DNA from: Ganaspis brasiliensis
Lineage: Eukaryota > Arthropoda > Insecta > Hymenoptera > Figitidae
Assembly: GCA_037103525.1 (NCBI GenBank)
Contig: JAZKLR010000109.1
Coordinates: forward strand, 1,302,001 to 1,366,000
Length of the DNA: 64,000 nucleotides
Direction of reading: 5' to 3'
The translations under genes were made by a program, and so were the position numbers. The notes under the pieces were generated by a model. It saw only the letters and a list, made by a program, of their open reading frames with translations, did not search any database and had not been told where the DNA came from. This document shows, piece after piece, positions 54,884 through 64,000 of the stretch (positions within the stretch are counted from its first letter, which is position 1; every line of letters starts with the position of its first letter).

Positions 54884-56345
54884 ATCCTATTCTAAAAAGA
54901 ACGGACGTTGTGGTTAACTTCAGACGTGTAACTCCATTTCCGACTCTCCCATTCGTCAGTAGATATCAAACCTCACTATCGATAGTTTTCAGTTTCGATT
55001 TTTTGTTTTGCAGACGAATTAAAATCTTTTAATTAAATATTGTAACTTCAAGTTTATTTTATAAAATAATGGCTAGCAGTTTGGCTAGCAGATTTTCGAT
55101 ATTTTTTGTCAACATTAACATCACAGTTTAGACGTTTATTTGTACTATTTTTCAATTTATTTAAAAGCTTCGTTTATTGAATAATTGCATTTTATGAAAT
55201 AATAATAAATTGAAAATAAATTAAATTCTAATAATTAAGGAGTGATAGTTTAAGAAGTCATAGTGATTTTAGTGAAGTTGTTAAAGTTATAGTGTTTTGA
55301 GTGAAACAATGTTTTGTTTACATTGGCATTCGTTTCTGACATGTGAGTAATAATAATAATATTAATAATCTTTTATTTCTTTTTATTTTATTTGTAACTT
55401 ATTTATCTGTTTTTTAGTTCTATTATTTAAATGTTATTTTTTTTCTTAAAGTATCATAATTATTTATGTCATTTAAGGTTTTGATATTTCTTTTTATTGG
55501 AATGCATGTGGTTATTGTCATCGGATTTCTTTTCGGTCACGTGGAAATGGTGAAACTGGTAAGTTATAATTATTTTTAGTTCTTTATTTTGTTTTATTGT
55601 ATGTTTTTAATTCATTAACTTTTTAAGTTTCAGTAAAATAAAAATATTATACTTCCATGTTTAAGGTTATGTTTTTTTTATCATTCTCCAGTTACGTAGT
55701 AACTGGAGAGTGACAGGAAGTAATAATAATAATTTTCAATAATTTTATTTTATTGTAAGCTTATAATTTATTCATCTTTTATCTTATTACATTAATTCAA
55801 TAGTTGTATTTTTTTCATTAAAGTATCATATTGATAAATGTCATTTGCGGTTAGAATGTTTGTTTCTATTGTAATTCAATAATTACATTATGTGATAACT
55901 ATTATTGAAGTTTTTTGACAAGTAATTCATTTTATTAAGTTTATTTAAAACATTAGTTTATTAAATAATAATTTAAAATTTATAAAATGAGTATAGTTAT
56001 AATAAAGATAATCATAAAATAATTGTAAGTATAGTGAATAATAATAACTTTTTAAAATTTCTTTTGTTTCAAAATTTCTAATTTATTTACATTTGAAACA
56101 ATTGTGTTGTTTATTATTTACATTTTTATTTAATAAATTAAAACTAATAACAATTCAATACTTTTAATTAATATATTGAATTATTTATTATTGTATTAAA
56201 AATAATATTTTATTAATTCTTTTAAATTATTATTATATGAGTAATTTAAGGTTAGAATGTTTGTTTTTATTCTATTTCATGTGTTAATCGTTACTAACTT
56301 TCATTAAGAAAAAAATAACAAGCGCGCCGTAGCGCGCAGGTCGAT
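54884..56345 (+). repeat. Dispersed repeat, copy 2, with extended tail
   Basis: 54884-55690 parallels 25503-26440. Compared with copy 1 it lacks ~100 bp around 55070. Its exon-like piece (about 55478-55559, VLIFLFIGMHVVIVIGF...) differs by both silent and amino-acid changes and keeps CTG|GTAAGT. It reaches a hairpin TCTCCAGTTACGTAGTAACT near 55685, then continues with two more diverged GGTTAGAATGTTTGTTTCTA segments (55849 and 56250). It ends at a GCGCGCCGTAGCGCGC-type hairpin (about 56323-56339). Confidence 0.65.
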
Positions 56346-56690
56346 CTTATATTCTAAGGTTACGATTTAGAGGTTATGCTACTTGAGAAAAATTTTTATG
56401 AATTGAAATAATTGAAAATAATTTAAACACTACTATAATTTTTTAACATTATACAATTAAAAAATTAAACAATTAAAAATAAATGTACCTTCAAAAATTC
56501 CTCGAATGTAATCACTACAACCCCAATCCAATAGTTTTCTGGATACAAAATTATCCATTTTCTATAACAAATAAATATATTTAAAAAAACGTATTTTCGA
56601 AAGAGAACTATTAACTTTTCGCCAATTATTTATCATTATTTTTAAAAATTACTCGCCACAACTGTTGTCGATTATAAACTGCTTGCACTA
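56346..56690. other. AT-rich, no gene
   Basis: Nothing recognised. Confidence 0.4.
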
Positions 56691-57300
56691 CTAACATAAC
56701 CTTAAGCACTCCAGAGATACGTGTGAGACATGAACAGACTTTTTGCGCTCATCTCGACAGTAAACGAACTCCACGTCATTCGCGCATGCGTATGCACGAA
56801 AAGTTGAACATCTTTACATTTTTTATTTAAACATAAAATAATGCTATCTACAGACACCCTGAAAAGATTATAGATGTTAAGATTTAACATATATAATATA
56901 TGTTAGGGATAAACATCTTACATTTAAGAACATGTGATGGCGAATGACGTCACAGTGGTCACGTGACCCAAAGGCCAAATTTCTCAGTGATTTTTCTCTT
57001 AAACTTCTGAATATTTTTAAATGAAACTTTGTAGAACTACTTAAAATATCATCTCGAAGGGTTCTCTGACCATAGTATGTTTTTATTTCATCTAAAACAT
57101 TAAATTTGTCAAATTGCTCGAAATGAGACAAATTCCAAAAACTGATTTTGGGGCAAAATCCAAATAAAATAAGGCCAGACAGACCTTCTAGATGATATTT
57201 TAGGTAATTCTATAAAGTTTCATTTAAAAATATTATATGGCAAACTATGTTGCCTTTGAGTGTGGAGAAGTGTGGAGAATTACAGTATATAATACTGTAA
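56691..57300. repeat. Foldback segment with CRE and GTCACGTGAC sites
   Basis: TGACGTCA (56945-56952) and the 12-bp palindrome GGTCACGTGACC (56957-56968) lie beside an inverted repeat. Its arms are 57005-57075 (ATTTTTAAATGAAACTTTGT...AAAATATCATCT) and 57170-57240 (complement). A second near-palindrome, AACATATATAATATATGTT, is at 56886-56904. Confidence 0.5.
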
Positions 57301-58550
57301 TTGGCCCCTGGGCTTTTGGGTTAATTTTCAATAAATAAATAAAATAAAATGTTTCTTGCACTTTTGAGGTGATGAAGGTTATGTTTTACACCAAGAATTA
57401 TAGTTAATTATAGTTTAAAAATGTAATGGAAGTTAGATTAAAGGTCGTGGGATAGAGTGGGTGTCAATAGATTTAAAAAGTTTTAAATTTAATACAATAA
57501 ATTAAACATTATAGTTTGTTTGCATGACCTAACACAGTCCATAAGACGGTTTAAAAATACGAATTGATTCAAACAATTAATTTTTAACAGATGGTCATGC
57601 TCAACAAAGGCGGTCTGGTTTGTTATAGGCGTTACTTTGTAGCATAATCACATGTACGTGTAAACTTGACGTAGCGTGAAATAAATACCTTAGCATACAA
57701 ACGTGTTGCCAACTCAAGACAAGACAGTTTTCTTAGCAATATAAACCCGATGCTTATTACTGTTCGTGAAGTTTCATACACGTAAATCAATCTGAAATGC
57801 ATTTAATTGAAAATCGATTTTGAAATTAGAAAACAAAAAAATATTTTTGTTAAATGAATCTGAACTTTGGTAGGTTCATTTAATTAATTAAGTATATTTT
57901 TAAATTTGAATAAATATTTTTAATCATTTTGTACTCAAGAAATTCAAAATGTTCGAGAAGGCAACAAATTGCTGAAAGATCAATTTTTAATTGAAACAAT
58001 TTATGTTATAAAACTGACAAAACCAAATTTATTTAATTTATTTATTCAATTTATTGTAAAACTCAAATAAGATTCGATACAAACTAGAAGGTCCTACATT
58101 TGTTATGGCTTGGGGATGTCATAAATAAATATTTCTAGCTAAACTGCAAAGCGACGATGGTTGAAATTCGAAAACAATCTGGATAAACTGTCGTTAAGGT
58201 TAATTGTTGCCTACTAACTTTATTTAGAATTTCTCTCGGTGTATATTTGTTGCGATTGGGTGGCTATTGATTTCTGATCTCTCGGGTGGTTGGTGCAAAA
58301 CTTTTAAATGTAAAGACTCGATGATAGATTACAATTACAAGGTGACTACTGATCCTAAAAGCTCTGGAAATACTTTAAAATTTGAAAAAATGTCTTGGGA
58401 TGTCCTGCAAAGTTCTGGAATTTCAACTTTTGTTCGTGAACTGTTTATATTTATATATATATTTATATCTTGGTCACAAGAAACGCGTGTAAGAAACGAG
58501 AGAATTTCGAATATTCATGATAATAAAAAAATCAATTTAAAAGGATTTAA
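57301..58550. other. AT-rich, no gene supported
   Basis: The open frame at 58267-58563 (98 codons) has some balanced codons but a low-complexity tail and no domain. TTTCTCTCGGTGTA near 58231 resembles one end of the CACTGAGAG MITE family, without a partner. Confidence 0.35.
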
Positions 58551-59525
58551 TAACAAAATTTGAGGTTATGTTCTCACTCTCCACGACTTTAGAAGAATAC
58601 GACACCACAAAATCAGAACAAAATACAACATCGAATGCGTCAACTAAAAATATTGATGGTTACACACTAATTTAGCGACCGCTTCTTGAAGTTGGCTGCA
58701 AATCTGATCAGCTTTTTTCAAGCTGACAACCTAAAGCGCCTTCACGGTAATTGTGGCTCAGTCCCTCATTGTTTCATTTGTGTTTACATTTCTTAACTAT
58801 TTGTAACGAACTTCATGAAGCGGTCGCTAAGCACTCACAATCGTTTAATTAATTTTTTTTATTCGCACTCTAAAGCCAGTTTAACACTCAGTTCAATAAA
58901 AGACAAGGTTTTATACTTATTTCGGTTCGCACAATCTATACGCCGTTTTTAGGACTGAACTTAGATAGCACTTTTAACAATGACCATGTATTTTAGAATG
59001 AAAAACACTCAAAGGCTAAAAATTTTCAAAATAAAATTTGAGGTTAGGTTTCCAATTTTAACGATTTTAGAAACATCAACAGATCAAAACAAGTTGTTAC
59101 ACCGAACGTGGCAACTAAATATATGGATTAATCATATTTTTATTAAACGGCACTCATTTTTACCTCTGCTTCACTCAACCAAAAATATGTAAACAAACAA
59201 TAGCAATTTCGTCCGCAAACATATGACTTACGGCGTTTGCGCAGTAGATGGAAATTTTGTTGGCAACAGTGTCAATATTAGTACTGACATCGTCGTAATG
59301 TGTCAAAGTTACTGTACTTGTTAGAAACATCGATTCAGTCTATCTTCTCTGCGTTACATTATTTTTCTAATTTGCACTCTCAAGCCAACAAACGTTGCAT
59401 TATTTTTCTTATTTGTACTCTAAAGGCCGTTCAACACACCGTTCAAAAAAAGTTAGTTTTCCAGCTATCACGGTTGGTACGACCTACGCTGTTTTTAGGA
59501 CTGATCTTTAAAAAATATATCTTAA
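58551..59525. repeat. Direct duplication of about 480 bp
   Basis: AAAATTTGAGGTTA (58556, 59033), GCGTCAACTAAA/GTGGCAACTAAA, a TTATTCGCACTCTAAAGCCA-type block (58860; 59366 and 59408) and GCCGTTTTTAGGACTGA/GCTGTTTTTAGGACTGA (58940, 59488) recur in the same order. An old tandem duplication, with a further local repeat in the second copy. Confidence 0.6.
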
Positions 59526-60129
59526 TTTAATATCGTTTAAAAACAAGAAATCTGTCCTGTAAAATCATATTAGGAATCCGGAAAAAACTAAAGTGAAAAA
59601 GATGCCAACATTATCGTTTAACAATTGAATCTTTTTCACGTATGTGAAAACAACCGACGCCACACCTCCATCGACTTTGAATTGATTTAAGGGTGCTACT
59701 CTGTATTTATGAGAGCGTATTATTTATGTTTGTATCGTGCTACCACGGGAATTTAAGTTTAGACATCATCACGAATATTTATTTTAATTGTGAATTTTAA
59801 TTAACAAGTAATTTCGGAATTGTGATTAAAGATTGAGTTTTGAAATATTGTGTTTTTATCAGCCCTCTCTGTCTTCAAATTTAAATAAAGTGAAAGTGAT
59901 TTATTTAAGTAAAAAAGTAAAAAGTAAATTATAGCTTTGAATAAAAAGTTGTATGAATTTCTATTAAATAAAGAGAAATTCATTACATCTGGATTAAAGA
60001 TTCAGAATTTCATATTCAGGACTCCACAGTCCAGATTATTATTTTTTATTTATTTTTTTATTGATTCATTAGTCCTAGGAGATCCGTGAAGACAGTAATA
60101 ATAATATATACATAAAGATGTATTTCTAC
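59526..60129. other. No gene
   Basis: AT-rich, no feature. Confidence 0.4.
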
Positions 60130-60540
60130 ATAATTATGTAGAAACCAGGACATAGAATCTGAGATCTAAAGAATATGGTCTCCGGGATGCGAAATTCGTA
60201 AACTAGAATTTGAGTTCTGAAGTACCGGGAAGTGGAATCTAAGACGTTAAATCCATAAAATAGAAGATGTTAAACCGGGTTATGGAATCCTAGATGTGGA
60301 ATCCGGAATATGGAATACGGAATGTGGAATTATATGAATTCCGAAATGTGAAATCTGAAATATAAAATTCGTGATATGCAATTCTTAATGTGGAGTCCCG
60401 AATGTTGAATTCGTGTTGAGGAATCTTTGACAAAGAATCCGGGATCTGCAAAAATAAGAAATGTACATTGAAAAAGTCCCAGAATTTGAAATTAGATTTC
60501 CAATAGGCTCTCTGAATTTGAAAGTCAAAATCCAACTAAA
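60130..60540. repeat. Degenerate TGGAATCCGGAATATGGAAT array
   Basis: GGAAT-type words every ~14-16 bp (GGAATCCGGAATATGGAATA, GGAATGTGGAATT). Similar in style to the arrays at 190-2340 and 48050-48900. The minus-strand open frame 60290-60535 is a by-product. Confidence 0.7.
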
Positions 60541-61270
60541 CTTTAGCCTAATTTCGTCAATCTATGCAATCCCTTCTCAAATCATAATTTTTACCGACAA
60601 TAGCTCGTCATGTGCTCTATGAATTCATCGCGGTTAAAATTATAAACACATGCAATGCTTCAGTGTATAGTAATAAATTTTCAGCAGCATTTTTAAACAT
60701 GTAATACGCGCATGACTTTTGAAACAGAATTGGACAAAGATTTTGATGCATTTGACTAATTTTAAGAAAAGAAGTTATTACGTGATTGGCAAGAGGCTGT
60801 TCGTTTACATTATATGCAGAGTGTGTGATGACGGAGACGTCTCCGGATGATTGACGTACGGTGTAGCCAGCTACATCTTGAATTCATGACAACACTCAGA
60901 AGCCTTCCCGGTAGCCACCTGAGACGCATCCCCAAGTTCTCGATCTTTTTCCGTCTTCTTTCCTTTTTTTTCTTTCTTCTTAGGCCTGCATTGGATCTTC
61001 ACGCGAGTGCAAAGAGGCTCAATTGCGATGCACATGAGCAAAGCAAGGACGATTCGTTATCTTCTGGCCAGTAATTCCCAAGAAGACGGTGGGAATCTAC
61101 GTCAAATTGCTATAAATAGACGCTAATCGATTCCGTGGGAAGAAGCGACAAAGCTTCCACACAAATTGTAAACTTTATGTACTATTGAAAACTGATACCA
61201 AGTCAGGTTTCAATCCTTAAATAGTAATCACAATGCGATAAACACAAAATATAAAATTAATTACATTTGA
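60541..61270. other. Mixed-composition region, no gene proven
   Basis: 60780-61150 is more balanced, with GACGGAGACGTCTCCGGATG (palindromic GGAGACGTCTCC at 60833-60844). The 75-codon frame at 60847 has a pyrimidine-rich middle and no domain. Confidence 0.3.
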
Positions 61271-61479
61271 GGCAGGAATGAATCAGATTGGAACAGATGC
61301 CATGTATTTATTTAAATTTTTTTGTCAGGACTTTCAGTTTAATTGTAACTGTAAACTTAAATGTACTCGGGTTAACCTCGAGCTTCAAAGAGCAACAATA
61401 TTAGTAAGTGAAGCCTCGCCATTTCGTTCAATATTAATTCTCTTTGTCTCGTGTTTCCTTTGGTCGCATTCGTATATAG

Positions 61480-61764
61480 TTGCAGTTTACTCTGCAGTTG
61501 AGAGAAGGAGAGAAAATTCAAGAGAGACTGAGGCTTTTCGGACCAGAGAGTCAGAGATGCTATCAGGTTGCGGCCGAACGGAACGTTGTTACATTCAAAT
61601 TAGAGTGGACGGCGGTATGCGTACCTGAGTACGACAGCCAACGAGCATCGGGTCGTTGTCTTCGTATTTCTCCTTATACGTATATTCTGCCCTCGTATTT
61701 AGTATTTACGCATACAGAGTACATCTTCAACAACTGTCGATACAAAAAGGCTTATTTTTTATAA
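61480..61764 (+). other. Unrecognised open frame, possible exon
   Basis: 94 codons. The central part has balanced codons and a natural-looking sequence (ERLRLFGPESQRCYQVAAER, then FKLEWTAVCVPEYDS). An in-frame AG precedes it at several points near 61500, and GTATGC (61615) or GTACCT could be donors. I know no family that matches. It may be an exon of a gene continuing outside recognition, or chance. Confidence 0.25.
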
Positions 61765-62076
61765 TTCTTAATTTATTTCCAGATTTTTATTAAATCCATG
61801 AGAAAATCATCAATCGACAAGATCCTAATATTTTCTTATCAACAAATAAACCTACAAAAGTATAAATGACCAACTTTTATGAAATTTGCAAATTTTGGCA
61901 CATTTTTAGAACTTAAAAGAATAAGAAACTCGTATTTTTTTGTCGGCCATGATTCACTTTGAACGAAAATAAGACTTGTTGATTTAATTAATAATTTATT
62001 GCTCTTCCTCCTTTAATTCGACTCAAAGAGAGGCGGTGCTTGGCGAACGAAGTTTCTGAATTCGAGGAAAAGTTGA
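61765..62076. other. AT-rich, no gene
   Basis: Nothing recognised. Confidence 0.4.
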
Positions 62077-62301
62077 ATGATTTCAAATGACAAGCGTTCG
62101 GAGGCAGAGATGCTTCACGAAGAAGGAACTTCTTCAAAGTTAGCGGAAAGTGAATTAAGAATTAAAATTTTGGATGCAGTTCCGAAAGTGACGACCTCCA
62201 ATTTTATTGAAACTACGTATAGTTACGTATTTCGATGCGATGATTACGAAAATCATAGTGAAGAAAAATGTAAAAATATGAATTGTTTTACGAATTCTTG
62301 A
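62077..62301 (+). other. Short open frame running into a dispersed repeat
   Basis: 74 codons, hydrophilic (KRSEAEMLHEEGTSSKLAES), with the last 12 or so codons lying in the repeat that begins near 62262. No domain recognised; probably not a gene. Confidence 0.2.
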
Positions 62302-62645
62302 TCAATTATAAACTTTATATAGGTCAATAAATTCGTTTTGAGATAAGGAATATGATTTTTGTATTCATTAGGTTGTATTTTTAACATGAAAAAAATTTTT
62401 GGCAAAAAACGATTTTTTTCGATGAAAAGAGGTGCTCAAAAAAATGTGGTTTGGCATTTTTAAAAATCCTTGTGTCAAAATTTAGGTATTCATCAACTTA
62501 ATAAGTCATCCAAATTTTATTGGAATCTGTTGAAACGTTTTCGAGATATCTTGTACACAAAAAACGCTACACACACACTCACACACACACACACACATTC
62601 ATCTGTCAAGACTTAACGATCTCAAAGTTTCCTCTATGAGGAAGC
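62262..62645. mobile_element. GCTTCCTC element, copy 2 (inverse of 36775-37105)
   Basis: Reverse complement of most of copy 1: TTTTACGAATTCTTGATCAA, AACTTTATATAGGTCAAT, CCAAATTTTATTGGAATC, ending TTTCCTCTATGAGGAAGC (62628-62645). A (CA)n tract at 62569-62596 is inserted or expanded near the end. Confidence 0.7.
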
Positions 62646-63640
62646 AAAGATTATAAAAATTTCGGTTTTTTGCATTCATCTCTTTAAATATTACAAATAT
62701 AAAAAACAATTTATGCAAAAATTGTAGATCTCATTAAAATACATATTTTATGTTTCATGTATTTTTTACTGAAACCAATTAGTTTAAGAAATAATTGTAA
62801 AAAACGTAAATCACCATAAATGTGACCAAATACCCACATTATATCAATATTAAATTACCTGCAGCCGTAACTACGTTATTACATTACGTAACATTACGTC
62901 CATAACGTATCATTACATTCATACGTAATAACGTAAAATTGCGTATTTACGTGCAATTACGTACACTTATGTAATAACGTAAATACGTAATTTGCGTAAT
63001 TTCAGGCACTAATTAAGATTATCATCTTTAAAAAAATTGTCAACTTGATCATTTTTATAATAAATACTAAAAAAACCAACAGAACTGTTGGTATTCCCAC
63101 CCTTGTCTACATTCCACTTCCAGTGTGGCACCCAACCCCCCGGTATTTTGTCCAAAACACAGAGGGGCTAGGGTCTAACCCGAAACAATAGACCAACTTA
63201 ACAAATTACCCAAAAATACGTAAATTTCGCATTTTTCTCGAAAACAATTCATTTTTTTGGAAAAAGTAAACAACGTTAAATGTGTATTTCAATTAGACTA
63301 ACAACTTTTGTGAAAACTATTTTTCGAAATTTTGCGTATTTCTTAAGATATATGTCAGAAACCATTATTTTTTAGGTTTTTTATGATTTTTACTATGAGT
63401 TTCAAATTTGCGGGTATTTTCACTATGATTTTCGTAATCAGCTCATCGAAATACGTAAGTATACGTAGTTTCAAGAAAATCCGAAGTTGTCACTTTTCGG
63501 GACTTTATCCATGATATCCAGTGCCAAACTTCTGAGTACAATTATTCAAGAATTTGTAAACAAAATTAATATAAATGTTTATTTTTTGCAATGTTAACCT
63601 CAAAATTGCAATTTAACACATGACACATATTACAAAAACG
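62646..63640. other. Non-coding; TACGTAA-word cluster at 62870-63000
   Basis: No gene. The cluster is listed as a separate site. The rest has AT-rich words with scattered ACGTA (63218, 63455-63465). Confidence 0.4.
62870..63000. promoter_or_regulatory. Cluster of TTACGTAA-type words
   Basis: About twelve ACGTAA/TTACGT words in 130 bp, including ATTACGTAAC at 62883-62892. TTACGTAA is the binding word of PAR-bZIP factors (E4BP4, Vrille, Pdp1). The cluster may equally be a decayed TTACGTA-type microsatellite. Confidence 0.4.
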
Positions 63641-63649
63641 CACTTATGT

Positions 63650-63780
63650 TATAGCGCGCTAATGCATACGAGGTAGTGTTCTAGCCTACAAATATATGCG
63701 CAGTAGTTTTCTAGCCCATGAATACATGCCCATTAGTTGCTTAGCGCAAAAATGCATGCGCAATAGTGTTCAACCCTTAT
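63650..63780. repeat. Four tandem copies of a ~31-bp repeat
   Basis: Units of the form ATGCATGCGCAATAGTGTTC plus TAGCCCACAAA, starting near 63662, 63692, 63722 and 63751, with 20-30 percent divergence. Next, ATGACAC/GTGTCAT words repeat from 63789 to 63880. Confidence 0.6.
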
Positions 63781-64000
63781 GGAAAAGTGTGACATGAAAA
63801 TAATGACACAGATGCGTGTCATTACTTCATAATGTCATTGCGTGTCATCATTTCGCGACCACACGAAAAAAATGACACGAAAAAAATCACATGGCAAAGA
63901 ATGCACCATTAAAAAACTTTTTATTATTATTAGTTTTGTAATAATTTCGTATAAACATACATTGCGCACCATTTTGGGGAGGAAAAAATTTACTGCGCAT
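63781..64000. other. GTGTCAT-word segment and window end
   Basis: GACACAGATGCGTGTCATTA and related inverted words could pair. No gene. Confidence 0.35.

Noticed and set aside
58267..58563. 98-codon frame with some natural-looking sequence
   Set aside because: No domain, AT-rich low-complexity end, no supporting splice or promoter context.

Overview
The window is AT-rich eukaryotic DNA with spliced genes, (CA/GA)n microsatellites, long degenerate minisatellites and dense transposon remains. A neuropeptide-receptor gene of insect type, an R1-clade LINE, a Helitron relic and a DUF4806 gene point to an arthropod, most likely an insect and possibly a hymenopteran. That last step is an inference from repeat style, not proof. 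I saw no tRNA, rRNA, CRISPR array or bacterial-type operon.

Layout. 190-2340: degenerate array of GGGATTTCC/GGAATTCC words. 3061-7195: a class A GPCR gene of the CAPA/pyrokinin/neuromedin-U receptor type on the + strand, with four recognisable exons; the exon for the end of TM2 to early TM3 is not found. 8080-10520, 11870-12390 and around 14280: a dispersed repeat built on a motif with CCATATTGG next to CGCCATTTT, carrying a TTAA-flanked insertion and a MITE. 14620-22745: a roughly 19-20 bp minisatellite with higher-order structure, interrupted at 15923-21039 by a nearly full-length R1-clade LINE with 15-bp target-site duplications, a three-knuckle ORF1 and an endonuclease/RT ORF2. ORF2 has one in-frame stop and an RT active site reading FADH instead of FADD. 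25503-26440 and 54884-55690: two copies of one dispersed repeat. 26640-28600 (minus strand): a decayed Helitron-type protein preceded by a Ulp1/C48-type cysteine protease and RAEYQ repeats. 29991-32301: a large foldback element with a TA-flanked MITE inside one arm. 32947-36631: a decayed CACTA(EnSpm)-like transposase gene. 38399-43895: a multi-exon DUF4806 pseudogene on the same strand, itself invaded by at least three non-autonomous elements. 44386-45660: a third transposon-type pseudogene. 49166-50984 (minus): a second element that shares the first ~375 bp of the LINE but nothing else I can recognise, also with a 15-bp duplication. 51013-51890: interleaved inverted repeats. The rest to 64000 is mostly repeat-derived or featureless, with a TTACGTAA-word cluster at 62870-63000 and a 31-bp repeat near 63650.

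The only gene likely to serve the host is the receptor gene, and its missing exon leaves its state open. Everything else with coding sequence is mobile-element derived and broken. The two most interesting points are the pair of same-strand spliced genes (transposase-like plus DUF4806), which could be a two-gene transposon, and the Ulp1 protease joined to a Helitron N-terminal region. Exon boundaries were placed by hand from splice motifs and reading phase. All family names rest on remembered motifs, not searches.
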